From Methanolobus sp. (GTDB taxonomy: Archaea > Halobacteriota > Methanosarcinia > Methanosarcinales > Methanosarcinaceae), in contig JASKKT010000006.1 of assembly GCA_030154025.1 (NCBI GenBank), forward strand, positions 1-63,391: a stretch of 63,391 nucleotides of DNA. The letters run 5' to 3'. Both the position numbers and the translations under genes were made by a program. The notes beneath the pieces are model-generated. The model did no database searches. It saw only the letters and a program-made list of their open reading frames with translations, and was not told where the DNA came from. Shown here in pieces: positions 36,728 through 45,982 of the stretch (its first letter is position 1; every line of letters starts with the position of its first letter).

Positions 36728-37101
36728 TGAAGATACTCCCTCCAACACAGCGTGCAAGGAACCGGTACCTGGCATTTGAGGTAATATCGGAGGAACCAGT
36801 AAAGAGGGAGGACCTGATAAGGGAGATCTTCTCGTCCTCCGGCTCCCTTCTGGGTGACCTTGGCTCAAGCGAGTGTGCCATAAGGCTGCTTGCCTTCGAG
36901 GACTCAAAAGGAGTGGTGCGCTGTGCGTATGACAGAACTGTCAGTACGCGTGCAGTGCTTGCATGCATTACGGCCGTCAAAGGCAGGAAGGTCATCGTTC
37001 ACATACTCGGTATATCGGGGACTGTCCAGGGAGCGACAAAAAAGTATTTAGCGGGTGTGGATGTATTTAATCCGAAGGAACAGTCACATATAAATGAGTA
37101 G
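36727..37101 (+). CDS. rnp2: Ribonuclease P protein component 2 (Pop5/Rnp2)
   Basis: 124 residues. LPPTQRARNRYLAFEVISEEPVKREDLIREI and CAYDRTVSTRAVLACITAV with GISGTVQGATKKYL are the conserved Pop5 regions. Partner of Rpp30 in archaeal RNase P, boosting RNA catalysis. ATG overlaps the rnp3 stop (TGATG). The 69-nt gap to psmA may hold an internal promoter. Confidence 0.95.
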   Translation: MKILPPTQRARNRYLAFEVISEEPVKREDLIREIFSSSGSLLGDLGSSECAIRLLAFEDSKGVVRCAYDRTVSTRAVLACITAVKGRKVIVHILGISGTVQGATKKYLAGVDVFNPKEQSHINE

Positions 37102-37170
37102 AATACATATTTCAAGTAGAAGCTAGATTTAGTGTTACTATTTTAAGTTAATAGAGGAGATGAGATTAAG

Positions 37171-37959
37171 ATGCAAATGACACCACAGATGGGCTACGAT
37201 CGTGCCATCACTGTTTTTAGTCCTGACGGGCGCCTTTTCCAGGTAGAGTATGCAAGGGAGGCCGTCAAGAGAGGCACGACTGCAGCCGGTGTAAAAGCAA
37301 TTGACGGGGTAGTGCTGCTCGTTGACAAGAGGATCACAAGCAGGCTGATAGAAGCTGAATCCATCGAGAAGATATTCCAGATCGATAATCATATAGGGGC
37401 CGCTACCTCTGGTCTGGTTGCAGATGCCCGTGCCCTCGTGGACAGGGCAAGGGTCGAGGCCCAGATAAACCGTGTTTCCTACGACGAGCCAATAGGTGTG
37501 GAAGTACTTTCCAAGAAGATATGTGATCATAAGCAATCCTACACCCAGTATGGCGGTGCACGTCCTTACGGTACAGCTCTCCTTATAGCAGGTGTCGATG
37601 ATTCCAGGCCGAGACTGTTCGAAACCGATCCAAGCGGTGCCCTGCTTGAGTACATGGCCACAGCAATAGGTGCCGGCAGGAGTGCATTTATGGAGATATT
37701 CGAGGCCGATTACAGGGACGACATGGATATGGATGCTGCCATAATGCTCGGAATGAAGGCTATCTACAGGTCCACAGAAGGAAAAGTGGATGCTGCAACT
37801 CTTGAAGTTGGCCTTGTCACCCTGCTGGATAAGCAGTTCAGGAAGCTTTCGGAGGATGAGGTCGAAACCTACGTACAGCGCATTCGCGACGAACTGAAAG
37901 ACGAATCCGGGGGAGAAGGCGAAAAAACCCAAGGCCAGGAAGAAGGATCAACAGAGTGA
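37171..37959 (+). CDS. psmA: Proteasome subunit alpha
   Basis: 262 residues. The alpha-subunit signature [21 protein letters not shown] is at residues 8-28, and the rest matches the Ntn-hydrolase fold without the catalytic N-terminal Thr, as expected for alpha. The N-terminal residues gate the 20S pore. The C-terminal tail is a short charged stretch ([19 protein letters not shown]), variable in the family. GAGGAGATGAG precedes the ATG. The beta subunit is not in the window. Its place in the exosome operon is conserved in many euryarchaea. Confidence 0.97.
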   Translation: MQMTPQMGYDRAITVFSPDGRLFQVEYAREAVKRGTTAAGVKAIDGVVLLVDKRITSRLIEAESIEKIFQIDNHIGAATSGLVADARALVDRARVEAQINRVSYDEPIGVEVLSKKICDHKQSYTQYGGARPYGTALLIAGVDDSRPRLFETDPSGALLEYMATAIGAGRSAFMEIFEADYRDDMDMDAAIMLGMKAIYRSTEGKVDAATLEVGLVTLLDKQFRKLSEDEVETYVQRIRDELKDESGGEGEKTQGQEEGSTE

Positions 37960-37993
37960 TCAAGTAAGTTCAAAAGTTATCGGAGTGAATAAT

Positions 37994-38686
37994 ATGGTAT
38001 CTCTTGACGAATCTGTGATAGCAAGGCTCAAGAAAGGCAAGCACCAGTTCGAGGTGTATGTGGATCCTGACGGGGCATTTGCATTTAGAAGGGGCGAAAA
38101 GATCAATATTGAGGATATAATTGCTGTTGAGTCTGTTTTCTCTGATGCAGGTCAAGGGGACCATATTTCCGAATCCGAGCTCGAGAGCGCTTTTGGCACT
38201 ACCGATATCATGGAAGCTGCCAAAAATATCATACTGCACGGAGAGCTTCAGCTTACTAAGGAACAGAGGAAGCACATACTTGAGGAGAAGACCCGGCAGA
38301 TAATCACAGTTATTGCGCAGAACGCCATCAATCCCCAGACAATGACCCCTCACCCCCCGGCCAGGATCGAAAAGGCCATGGAAGAGGCAAAGGTCCACAT
38401 CGATCTTTACAAGAGCGTGGAGGAGCAGGTCAATATAGTAATGAAGGCGATTCGCCCCATCATCCCCATCAGGTTCGAAGAGATCAATATCGCAGTGAAA
38501 GTCCCAGGGGAGTATGCCGCCAAATCCTATGGTGAGATATCCAAGTTTGCAACCCTGGTCAGGAACGAATGGCAGGGTGATGGGTCCTGGGTGGCTGTTG
38601 TAAGAATGCCTGCAGGGATGCAGAATGACTTCTACAGCCTGGTAAACCACCTGACAAAAGGGGATGCTGAAACAAAGATTTTATGA
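37994..38686 (+). CDS. sdo1: Ribosome maturation protein Sdo1 (SBDS homologue)
   Basis: 230 residues in three domains. The N-terminal FYSH domain has VARLKKGKHQFEVY-like residues and FRRGEKINIEDIIAVESVFSD; the helical middle includes LTKEQRKHILEEKTRQII and PHPPARIEKAMEEAKVHIDLYKS; the C-terminal ferredoxin-like domain ends at KGDAETKIL. SBDS releases the anti-association factor aIF6 from the large subunit. The ATG at 37994 is chosen because GGAGTGA lies just before it; a GTG at 37985 would also be open. Confidence 0.95.
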   Translation: MVSLDESVIARLKKGKHQFEVYVDPDGAFAFRRGEKINIEDIIAVESVFSDAGQGDHISESELESAFGTTDIMEAAKNIILHGELQLTKEQRKHILEEKTRQIITVIAQNAINPQTMTPHPPARIEKAMEEAKVHIDLYKSVEEQVNIVMKAIRPIIPIRFEEINIAVKVPGEYAAKSYGEISKFATLVRNEWQGDGSWVAVVRMPAGMQNDFYSLVNHLTKGDAETKIL

Positions 38687-38695
38687 GGATGTACA

Positions 38696-39487
38696 ATGGA
38701 ACGTGAAATTGTATTGCCGGGACAGCTTTTATCCGAGAATCCAAACGATGCCGGTTCCGGTACTTATGTAAGAGATGGGAAGGTATATTCTCTTCTGTAC
38801 GGTGTTAAAAATGCTAAGAATAAGATATCGGTCATTCCCTTCTCTGGAAAGTACATCCCTGCAGCCAAGGACTTTGTCATTGGCACTGTTATCGATGTAA
38901 CTCCTTCGAACTGGATATTCAGCATCGGTTCTCCATATGATGGCCTGCTGCATGTTTCTGAATACCCGAGACGTGTGGATTCATCCCAGATGGCCGGAAT
39001 AATGGATGTCGGTGATTCCGCATTGCTGCGCGTAAAGGACGTGAGTCCGGCCATGAAGGTAGAACTTTCCATGAGGGACAGGGGATTACGTCCTCTTAAG
39101 GTAGGGCGCATAATAGAGGTCGTCCCCGCAAAGGTCCCAAGGGTCATAGGACATGGCGGCTCGATGGTTTCCATGCTCAAGAAGGAAACCGATTGTGAGA
39201 TCTTTGTAGGCCAGAACGGAAGGATATGGATCAACGGGAAAGACAAGGAGATGGATCTTCTTGATGACGCCATCAGGATGATCATGCAGCAGTCGCACAT
39301 GGATGGGCTGACTGACAGGATATATCAGTTCCTGAAGAACGAAAAAGAAAAAGACAATGGCACAGTTCCCGAGGAAAAGGATGCTGTTACGGTTGACTCC
39401 GCCGAGGAGTCAACAGAGGATCCACGCGACATTTCCGAGGATACTTACAGAAAAGTAGATGCGCTTCTTGAAGAGACGGATGAATGA
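38696..39487 (+). CDS. rrp4: Exosome complex RNA-binding protein Rrp4
   Basis: 263 residues: N-terminal domain (VLPGQLLSENPNDAGSGTYVRDGKVYS), S1 domain (about 60-140, VIGTVIDVTPSNWIFSIGSPYDGLLHVSE) and KH domain (KVPRVIGHGGSMVSMLKKETDCEIFVGQNGRIW; GxxG is GHGG). It caps the exosome ring, binds substrates and prefers poly(A). A Glu/Asp-rich tail of about 45 residues follows the KH domain and is matched by an even longer acidic tail on Rrp41. Shine-Dalgarno GAGGATG. Confidence 0.96.
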   Translation: MEREIVLPGQLLSENPNDAGSGTYVRDGKVYSLLYGVKNAKNKISVIPFSGKYIPAAKDFVIGTVIDVTPSNWIFSIGSPYDGLLHVSEYPRRVDSSQMAGIMDVGDSALLRVKDVSPAMKVELSMRDRGLRPLKVGRIIEVVPAKVPRVIGHGGSMVSMLKKETDCEIFVGQNGRIWINGKDKEMDLLDDAIRMIMQQSHMDGLTDRIYQFLKNEKEKDNGTVPEEKDAVTVDSAEESTEDPRDISEDTYRKVDALLEETDE

Positions 39488-39545
39488 TCCAGGCAGTCTT
39501 CTGTAAAATGTGACCGGCCTATAGCGTGAATATTGGAGAATTAGT

Positions 39546-40610
39546 ATGAGTGATAAACCTGAAAAGTTCATTGATGAGAACGGTTTACGCCTCGATGGCA
39601 GGCAGATCAATGAGATAAGGCAGATGAAAATAAAGATCGGCGTGCTTTCCAGAGCAGATGGTTCATGTTATCTGGAATGGGGCAACAATAAGATACTTGT
39701 GGCAGTTTATGGTCCCAGGGAACTTCATCCCAGGAGACTGCAGAAGGCTGATTCAGCCCTTATCAGATACAGATACAACATGGCAGCTTTCTCGGTGGAG
39801 GAGCGCATACGTCCGGGCCCCAGCAGGAGGAGCATTGAGATATCAAAGGTAAGCCGTGAGGCTTTTGAGCCTGTTGTTATGACACATCTCTACCCTGGCG
39901 CAGTGATCGATGTTTTCGCAGAGGTGCTCCAGGCTGATGCCGGTACAAGGACTGCTGCGATCAACGCTGCTTCTGTGGCTCTCGCAGATGCAGGAATTCC
40001 CATGAAAGGCCTTGTGTCCGCATGTGCGGTAGGTAAAGTGGACGGCCAGCTTGTACTTGATCTTAACAAGGCGGAAGACAACTATGGCCAGGCAGATCTC
40101 CCTGTGGCAATGACACAGGATGGCGAGATAACCCTGCTCCAGATGGATGGGGACATGACCCAGGAGGAGTTCAGAAAGGCCCTGGAGATGTGCAAGGAAG
40201 GCTGCAGGCAGATCCTGGAGATGCAGAAGGAAGCCTTAAAAGCCAAGTTTGCAGATGATACGGCCCTGCCGGTTCCTGATGAAGCAGAGGAGACAGTAGA
40301 TGTGGCAACTGCCCTCGAGGATGTTGTAGAGGACTCTGAAGAAGAGACCGGTGCAGTAGAACCGGAAGCTGAGGAGACTGAAGAGGCGGATGAATCCGCA
40401 GAAGACATCATTGAAGAAGACCTTGAACCAGTTCCCGAAGACACAGAAGCAGAGGATGTGGAAGAAGAGATCGCTGCTGAAGAGACGGATGAAGAGGATG
40501 CTGATGAGGAGATCCTCGATGTGGAGGAAGAGTTCATTGAGCTTATCGATGAAGATACGGAAGATGAGGAAAAGGTAGCTACCGAGGGAAGTGAGACTCG
40601 TGAGCAATGA
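39546..40610 (+). CDS. rrp41: Exosome complex exonuclease Rrp41 with long acidic C-terminal tail
   Basis: 354 residues; the usual archaeal length is near 245. Residues 1-237 are the RNase PH fold ([20 protein letters not shown], Arg-rich substrate loop [17 protein letters not shown], phosphate site [19 protein letters not shown], catalytic region [11 protein letters not shown] with the conserved Asp184). Residues from about 245 to 354 are strongly acidic (for example [20 protein letters not shown]), with about half Glu or Asp. It is the catalytic subunit for 3'-5' phosphorolysis and tailing, active only when paired with Rrp42. Methanosarcina Rrp41 proteins are known to be long in the same way. 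Role of the tail unknown. Overlaps rrp42. Confidence 0.95.
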   Translation: MSDKPEKFIDENGLRLDGRQINEIRQMKIKIGVLSRADGSCYLEWGNNKILVAVYGPRELHPRRLQKADSALIRYRYNMAAFSVEERIRPGPSRRSIEISKVSREAFEPVVMTHLYPGAVIDVFAEVLQADAGTRTAAINAASVALADAGIPMKGLVSACAVGKVDGQLVLDLNKAEDNYGQADLPVAMTQDGEITLLQMDGDMTQEEFRKALEMCKEGCRQILEMQKEALKAKFADDTALPVPDEAEETVDVATALEDVVEDSEEETGAVEPEAEETEEADESAEDIIEEDLEPVPEDTEAEDVEEEIAAEETDEEDADEEILDVEEEFIELIDEDTEDEEKVATEGSETREQ

Positions 40611-41382
40611 AATAATGTCTGTGTTGAAAAAGGATTATATCTACAATCTGATGCTTAAGGGTAAACGTGTCGATGACCGTTCCTTCGATCAGATCAGGGA
40701 TATCGCACTGGAGACAAATGTCATAGATAAGGCGGAAGGTTCCGCCTGGGTGAAATATGGTGAGACCGAGGTCCTCGTAGGTGTAAAGCTGCAGGCTGGA
40801 GCTCCATTCCCTGACTCTCCGGATGAAGGTGTCATTATAACCAGTCTCGAGCTGAATCCGCTTGCATCCCCTGAGTTTGAGGCAGGCCCTCCAAAAGAGG
40901 GTGCTATTGAGATGGCCCGTGTGACAGACAGGGGTATCCGTGAATCAGGCGCAATTGATTTAAATAAGTTATGTATTACGAAGGGAGAAGAGGTATGGAT
41001 TGTCTTTATTGATATCCATGTTCTCAATTACGCTGGCAATATCCAGGACGCTTCCTCCCTTGGTGCAATTGCAGCTCTCATGACAACGACCATCCCTGCC
41101 GAGCGCGACGGGAAAGGAGAGGACATGGCGATGCCTATGAGAGATATGCCTCTGGCGGTCACGCTGGTTAATATTGGCGGCTCTCTGATGGTTGACCCGG
41201 GTCTCGATGAGGAAACTGTATGCGATACAAGGATCACGATAGTTTCAAATCAGGACGGTTCCATATCCGGCATGCAAAAGAGCGGTAATGGGGCGTTAAC
41301 AGAGGAACAGGCGATCAAAGCCGTAGAAATGGCATGTGAGAAAGCAGCGGAGCTACGCAAGGCTCATCTGTCGAGTATCTGA
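40600..41382 (+). CDS. rrp42: Exosome complex component Rrp42
   Basis: 260 residues with the RNase PH fold; the non-catalytic ring subunit. [44 protein letters not shown] is the typical start; [19 protein letters not shown] and [22 protein letters not shown] are also diagnostic. The frame opens with GTG at 40591; the GTG at 40600 ([13 protein letters not shown]) matches the family better and overlaps the rrp41 stop by 11 nt. Together Rrp41 and Rrp42 form the hexameric ring. Confidence 0.95.
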   Translation: MSNEIMSVLKKDYIYNLMLKGKRVDDRSFDQIRDIALETNVIDKAEGSAWVKYGETEVLVGVKLQAGAPFPDSPDEGVIITSLELNPLASPEFEAGPPKEGAIEMARVTDRGIRESGAIDLNKLCITKGEEVWIVFIDIHVLNYAGNIQDASSLGAIAALMTTTIPAERDGKGEDMAMPMRDMPLAVTLVNIGGSLMVDPGLDEETVCDTRITIVSNQDGSISGMQKSGNGALTEEQAIKAVEMACEKAAELRKAHLSSI

Positions 41383-41432
41383 TACATTCACACTTCAACT
41401 GAACTCATATTTAACTCAAGGAGATTTAACTC

Positions 41433-41720
41433 ATGGCAAAAAAATATACGAAGAAAGGGCGTGTAACCAGATCAGCAGGCAGGTTTGGTGTACGATATGG
41501 TAGGAAAGACCGTAAACTGGTTGCGGATCTTGAAGAGAAGATGCGCATGCCTCATGTTTGTGCAAAGTGTGCACGTCCGACAGTAAGCAGGGTAGGAACT
41601 GGCATATGGAAATGCGCAAAATGTGATTACACATTTGCAGGCGGCACATACATACCACAGACCAGCGTTGGTAAAACCGTTACTCGTCTTGTCAGGAAAG
41701 CCACTGAACAGATAGCTTAA
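41433..41720 (+). CDS. rpl37ae: 50S ribosomal protein L37Ae (eL43)
   Basis: 95 residues with the zinc ribbon [22 protein letters not shown] (Cys at about 43, 46, 58, 61) and the conserved start [23 protein letters not shown]. Bound to 23S rRNA. CAAGGAG precedes the ATG. The next gene, rpoP, begins 7 nt after its stop. Confidence 0.97.
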   Translation: MAKKYTKKGRVTRSAGRFGVRYGRKDRKLVADLEEKMRMPHVCAKCARPTVSRVGTGIWKCAKCDYTFAGGTYIPQTSVGKTVTRLVRKATEQIA

Positions 41721-41727
41721 GGTGAAC

Positions 41728-41865
41728 ATGGATTACAAGTGCACAAGATGCAAACGGAACGTTGAGATCGACTATGAGTATACAGGTATCCGCTGCCCTT
41801 ACTGCGGGCACAGGATTCTTGTGAAAGAGCGACCGACAACTATCAAGCGCATCAAAGCAGAGTAG
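41728..41865 (+). CDS. rpoP: DNA-directed RNA polymerase subunit P (Rpb12)
   Basis: 45 residues: [20 protein letters not shown] and then [16 protein letters not shown] with a C-terminal basic tail. Zinc is bound by Cys5, Cys8, Cys23 and Cys26. Archaeal RpoP corresponds to eukaryotic Rpb12 and stabilises the open complex. GGTGA lies 2-6 nt before the ATG. The position between rpl37ae and the Brix gene is conserved in euryarchaea. Confidence 0.96.
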   Translation: MDYKCTRCKRNVEIDYEYTGIRCPYCGHRILVKERPTTIKRIKAE

Positions 41866-41871
41866 AAGTAG

Positions 41872-42339
41872 ATGCTTATCACTTCTTCTCGCAAACCTTC
41901 CGCCAGTACGCGTACTTTATGTAAGCTTCTGGCGTCCTTTTTTGACAGTGAGTATATCAACCGTGGTAAGATGGGCATGGGTGAGGTCCTTGCCAGCTCT
42001 CATGGTTCTCCGCTTCTTATAGTGGGAGAGTATCACGGCAATCCCGGCAATATCAGCATATATGATCCGGAAGGGTTTTGCGCATTATCCGCTAATGTTA
42101 TTCTGGTGCCATCAGCGAGCCCTTATCCCCGCTCCAGGGGTGCGGTGCCTGTTGTGGCAGGTGAGAGTGACCTTTCACAGGCTTTGTCAGGCATGCTTCT
42201 GCTGGAAAATGTAAAAGCACCTCAGGGTTCCCGGGTCCTCGCAGTCGGAGAGGACAGGATGGATTTCATTGAAGGCGATAATACTCTTTTCACCCTGAAG
42301 GTCAAGAGTTACCGGATATACGAGGGTGATTCTCCCTGA
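41872..42339 (+). CDS. Brix domain ribosome biogenesis protein
   Basis: 155 residues beginning LITSSRKPSASTRTLCKLLASFF, the first conserved Brix stretch; GDPLLIVGEYHGNPGNISIYD-like and ILVPSASPYPRSRGAVPVV follow. Eukaryotic relatives (Imp4, Rpf1, Brx1, Ssf1) act in early rRNA processing; the archaeal protein is a single-domain form. Six nt separate it from rpoP. Confidence 0.88.
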   Translation: MLITSSRKPSASTRTLCKLLASFFDSEYINRGKMGMGEVLASSHGSPLLIVGEYHGNPGNISIYDPEGFCALSANVILVPSASPYPRSRGAVPVVAGESDLSQALSGMLLLENVKAPQGSRVLAVGEDRMDFIEGDNTLFTLKVKSYRIYEGDSP

Positions 42340-42347
42340 AGCTGCGC

Positions 42348-42584
42348 ATGGAATCCGTGTTTGAGACCGTCCATGCAGATGCTGTTCTCAGATCCCTTGA
42401 GCCGGAGATTGAGACCCCGGTCACTGAACGGTCCAGGATGGAAGTGAGGGCTGACGGATCCAGCCTGCACCTTGTTATAACTGCTGACGACATCATCTCC
42501 ATGCGTTCATCACTGAACACCTGGCTGCGCCTGGTACAGGTGGCCTGTGAAGTTGCTTCCCTGAAGGAAGAGCTTGCTAATTGA
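42348..42584 (+). CDS. pcc1: KEOPS complex subunit Pcc1
   Basis: 78 residues: ESVFETVHADAVLRSLEPEIETPVTERSRMEVRADGSSLHLVITADDIISMRSSLNTWLRL. The layout (two strands, helix, Asp-rich middle, SMRSSLNTWLRLV) is Pcc1, the dimerisation subunit of KEOPS that makes t6A37 in tRNA. It follows the Brix gene directly and precedes pfdB, as in related methanogens. The ATG at 42348 has a weak ribosome binding site; translational coupling is likely. Confidence 0.83.
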   Translation: MESVFETVHADAVLRSLEPEIETPVTERSRMEVRADGSSLHLVITADDIISMRSSLNTWLRLVQVACEVASLKEELAN

Positions 42585-42698
42585 CTTTTTTCATTCCCTC
42601 TATTTAGAAAACGGATTAAAGTGGCTGTTTTCAGCGGCTCATACACTATAGAAACATTAAAATCACTTTAGGTTTATTGGTATGCCAGGTGAAACCAA

Positions 42699-43052
42699 AT
42701 GAGTACGCAAATACCCCCACAGATACAGAACCAGCTGGCACAGTTGCAGCAGGTTCAGCAGCAGGCGCAATCACTTGCAATGCAGAAGGCACAGATGGAG
42801 TCTCTGCAGAACGAGTCCCGGATGGCGCTTGAAGAGCTTGAGAAGCTTTCAGATGATGCAGTGATCTACAGGACTGTCGGGGAACTCCATGTAAAGGCTG
42901 GCAAGGAAGAGACAATTGCCCAGCTTAAGGAAAAAGTGGAAACACTATCATTGAGGCTGCAGTCCATATCCAGGCAGGAAGAACGTATCTCCAAGCGCTT
43001 TACGCAACTTCAGGAACAACTTGAGCAGTCCATGGGGAAGCAGGCACAGTAA
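42699..43052 (+). CDS. pfdB: Prefoldin subunit beta
   Basis: 117 residues, two long coiled-coil helices (residues about 5-45 and 75-115) separated by the beta hairpin (VIYRTVGELHVKAGKEE), the classical beta-prefoldin form. Glutamine-rich at the N-terminus. Holds unfolded proteins and hands them to the group II chaperonin. AGGTGA is 5 nt before the ATG; a T6 run in the 114-nt gap upstream suggests partial termination before it. Confidence 0.95.
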   Translation: MSTQIPPQIQNQLAQLQQVQQQAQSLAMQKAQMESLQNESRMALEELEKLSDDAVIYRTVGELHVKAGKEETIAQLKEKVETLSLRLQSISRQEERISKRFTQLQEQLEQSMGKQAQ

Positions 43053-43114
43053 GCCCTCTTCCCTTTAAATGACGTAACTCGGGTCAATCTGTTTAGTGAT
43101 GATCAGAGGTGTTC

Positions 43115-44107
43115 ATGCAAGTTGAAGAACTGGAGTTTTACAACCGGCTTCTGGACTATAAGAATATTCTTTATTTGTGCCACCGCAATGCCGATCCGGA
43201 TGCAGTGAGCAGTGCTTTTGCCCTGTCAGAGGCTATTGGCGGGACCATCGGGCTTGTTGATGGCTGCAACAGGGTGGCTTCTCTTTTGATAGACAAACTA
43301 AAGATAAAGGTAGTGGAAAAACCAGATCCTTCTGAGTATGATATCGCGCTGGTTGTGGACACGTCCACCATTTCCCAGCTGAACGATATCAAACTGGGGA
43401 AGTACTGTGTCATAGATCATCATGCCACTACTGCTCTTATAGAGAATGCCGATTTCTACCTGCACCGTCATGCAACATCCACCGCAGAGATGGTCTTTGG
43501 CATCCTCAAGATAATGGGAGCTCCCATCATGCGCAGGACTGCCCTGGGGCTCATGACCGGCATAATCACCGATACAGGCCACTTCAAGCATGCTACTGCC
43601 GAGACCTTCAGGACGGTATCTGAAATAGTGGATGCAAGCGGAGTGGAATACGCAGAGGTCCTTGAGATGATGGCCACTACGCCGCAGGACATATCCATGC
43701 GCATAGCCATGCTCAAGTGCGCTACAAGAGCTAACATAGAGCGTGTGGAGGACTGGCTGATAGTAGATTCGCATGTGAACTCTTTCGGAGGGGCGGCTTC
43801 CTCTATGTTCCTTAACATAGGTGCCGATATAGCCCTCATAGGTACATCAAGGGATAACAACGCAAGAGTCAGCGGCAGGGCCAAGCGTGAGGCTGTCAGC
43901 GCCGGTGTCAATCTCGGGAAGATAATGGAGGACATAAGCTCCAATTATACCGGGACAGGAGGCGGCCATGCCGGTGCCGCCGGGATAGATGTTGTGGCTG
44001 ATATGGATGTCATTGTTGAAGAATGCAAGGGCAGGATACGGGAGGTCTTGAAAGGGAAACCCAATCCTTCAATATGTCCCGCAGTCCTGCAGGAAGATCC
44101 TGAATAA
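43115..44107 (+). CDS. DHH-family phosphoesterase (NrnA/RecJ-like)
   Basis: 330 residues. Motif I ILYLCHRNADPDAVSSAFAL (His-x-Asp-x-Asp type), motif II ALVVDTS, motif III VIDHHATT (DHH), a fourth Asp in GIITDTGHF, and C-terminal DHHA1 with TGGGHAGAAG. Such enzymes are Mn-dependent and degrade nanoRNA, pAp or cyclic dinucleotides; no transmembrane or CBS domain is present. Substrate is undetermined. The ATG at 43115 has GAGGTG before it. Last gene of the exosome series or first of the next group: 62 nt separate it from pfdB. Confidence 0.85.
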   Translation: MQVEELEFYNRLLDYKNILYLCHRNADPDAVSSAFALSEAIGGTIGLVDGCNRVASLLIDKLKIKVVEKPDPSEYDIALVVDTSTISQLNDIKLGKYCVIDHHATTALIENADFYLHRHATSTAEMVFGILKIMGAPIMRRTALGLMTGIITDTGHFKHATAETFRTVSEIVDASGVEYAEVLEMMATTPQDISMRIAMLKCATRANIERVEDWLIVDSHVNSFGGAASSMFLNIGADIALIGTSRDNNARVSGRAKREAVSAGVNLGKIMEDISSNYTGTGGGHAGAAGIDVVADMDVIVEECKGRIREVLKGKPNPSICPAVLQEDPE

Positions 44108-44126
44108 AAAATGAAATGGCGATAGA

Positions 44127-45431
44127 ATGAGAGAGTACTGGAACCCATGGATAGAAAGAATGCCTGTTTGCGAACTGGAAAAGATACAGGAGAAAAAGTT
44201 AAGTGACCTGGTGAACTATGTTTACCGTCATTCGGGCTTTTACAGGAAACGATTTGACGAAGCGGGTGTAAATCCCGGGGAAATAAAGACCCTTGCGGAC
44301 CTGAAGAAGCTCCCGTTCACATACAAGAGCGACCTGCGGGACACCTATCCCACAGGCATGTTCTGCGTACCTAACGAACAGCTGGTACGTTTCCACGTAT
44401 CTTCCGGAACCACAGGAAAGCCTACCGTTGTAGGTTATACCCAGAACGACATCGATGTATGGACCACATCCCTTGCACGGGCCATGACCTCCATCGGTGT
44501 AGGACGGGGCGATATCGTCCAGGTAGGTTATGGGTACGGACTTTTCACAGGCGGCCTAGGCGCTCACTACGGTGCCGAGGAGGTTGGTGCCACCGTCCTC
44601 CCGGTCAGCTCAGGCAATACCGAAAGGCAGATCGAGCTGATGCAGGATCTGGGCTCAACAGTAATTGCATGCACTCCCTCGTATTTCCTGTTCATGAACG
44701 AGGTCGCTAACAATCTGGGTATCAGCATAAAGGATAATACCCAGATGCGGGTGGGTATCTTCGGTGCGGAACCCTGGACAGAAGAAATGAGGAAGAGGAT
44801 CGAGGAGTCCACAGGAATAAAGGCCTACGATATCTATGGCACTTCAGAATTGAGCGGCCCTCTCTTCACAGAGTGCATGTACCAGGACGGGATACATGTG
44901 TGGGCAGACCAGTTTCTCATCGAGATCATCGACCCGGTGACCGGTGAGCAGTTACCCGACGGCGAGCGCGGGGAACTTGTCATCACGACCCTTGCAAAGG
45001 AAGCCCTGCCTCTTATAAGGTACAGGATAGGCGACATCACTGTGATCAACAGGGATGAGTGCAGGTGCGGAAGGACCCACCCGCGTATAATGCGCGTGCT
45101 GGGCCGTGTGGATGACATGCTTATCATCAGGGGTATCAATGTGTTCCCCGGACAGATCGAGGCCGTGCTGATGAAAATGCCCGAAGTTGGGGGGCACTTC
45201 ATGATCGTTGTTGACAGGGTAAATGAGCTTGATGTCATGAAAGTCCAGATAGAGATGACTGATGAAGCTTTCAGTGACAAGGTCAATGATATAATGGCTC
45301 TTGAGGCCAAGGTAGCATCCGCCATGAAGCACGTGCTCAACCTTGCCGTAAAGGTGGAACTTGTTGAAAAGGGCAGCCTGCCACGCTCTATGGGCAAAGC
45401 CAAGAGAGTCATAGACAACAGGAAATTATAA
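44127..45431 (+). CDS. paaK: Phenylacetate-CoA ligase family protein (PaaK-like)
   Basis: 434 residues, ANL adenylating family. P-loop VSSGTTGKPTVVGYT (91-105), A5-type motif DIYGTSELSGP, A7 GELVITTLAKEALPLIRYRIGDI, and the C-terminal lid with RVDDMLIIRGINVFPGQIE and Lys near the end (SMGKAKRV). In methanogens this enzyme is thought to work with indolepyruvate oxidoreductase in aryl acid use and aromatic amino acid synthesis. The neighbour ACT protein is a typical companion; an IorA-like protein is encoded 2 kb away. Which aryl acid is used is unknown. Confidence 0.87.
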   Translation: MREYWNPWIERMPVCELEKIQEKKLSDLVNYVYRHSGFYRKRFDEAGVNPGEIKTLADLKKLPFTYKSDLRDTYPTGMFCVPNEQLVRFHVSSGTTGKPTVVGYTQNDIDVWTTSLARAMTSIGVGRGDIVQVGYGYGLFTGGLGAHYGAEEVGATVLPVSSGNTERQIELMQDLGSTVIACTPSYFLFMNEVANNLGISIKDNTQMRVGIFGAEPWTEEMRKRIEESTGIKAYDIYGTSELSGPLFTECMYQDGIHVWADQFLIEIIDPVTGEQLPDGERGELVITTLAKEALPLIRYRIGDITVINRDECRCGRTHPRIMRVLGRVDDMLIIRGINVFPGQIEAVLMKMPEVGGHFMIVVDRVNELDVMKVQIEMTDEAFSDKVNDIMALEAKVASAMKHVLNLAVKVELVEKGSLPRSMGKAKRVIDNRKL

Positions 45432-45471
45432 TATCTGTCATTACATAATCTTGATATGTAAAGGTGGTTCA

Positions 45472-45909
45472 ATGGAAGATAAGATCATAAAGCAAATTTC
45501 CCTGTTCGCTGAGAACAAGCCGGGCCGTCTTGCCAATATTGCCAGCAACTTCCGCAAGTCCGGCATCAATATAAGGGCTTTCACAATAGCCGAAGCCGGA
45601 GACTTCGGGATCATCAGGATGGTCGTTGACAGGCCTGACGATGCACATGAATTGCTGCACAATGCAGGTTTCACTGTGTCTGAGACCAACGTCCTTGGTG
45701 TGGAGATGGAAGACGTGCCGGGAGGCCTTGGGAAGATAGCTGACGTACTGGGTGAGAGGAGCATCAACATTGATTATGCATATGCTTTTGTCACAAAGAC
45801 CGAGAAGGCACTGCTCATATTGAGGGTCAATGATATTGAGGGAGCCATACTTGTCCTGCAGGGAGCGGGCATCAGGCTGGTAGACATGGCGGATGTACAG
45901 CAGATATGA
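45472..45909 (+). CDS. ACT domain protein (two tandem ACT repeats)
   Basis: 145 residues; IIKQISLFAENKPGRLANIASNFRKSGINIRAFTIAEAGDFGIIRMV is the first ACT unit and ETNVLGVEMEDVPGGLGKIADVLGERSINIDYAYAFV the second. Such proteins bind amino acids. It is placed 40 nt after the aryl-CoA ligase gene, so it may sense an aromatic amino acid and control that enzyme; this is inference from context. GGTGG precedes the ATG at 45472. Confidence 0.88.
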   Translation: MEDKIIKQISLFAENKPGRLANIASNFRKSGINIRAFTIAEAGDFGIIRMVVDRPDDAHELLHNAGFTVSETNVLGVEMEDVPGGLGKIADVLGERSINIDYAYAFVTKTEKALLILRVNDIEGAILVLQGAGIRLVDMADVQQI

Positions 45910-45982
45910 TCTGCTTATATCCCTAATTCCTTAATCATCACGACCATTACTAATTTATATTCCTTACATTTATTTCCATCAA

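Noticed and set aside
37138-37932. 264-codon open frame antisense to psmA
   Set aside because: Composition and position show it to be a shadow of the proteasome gene.
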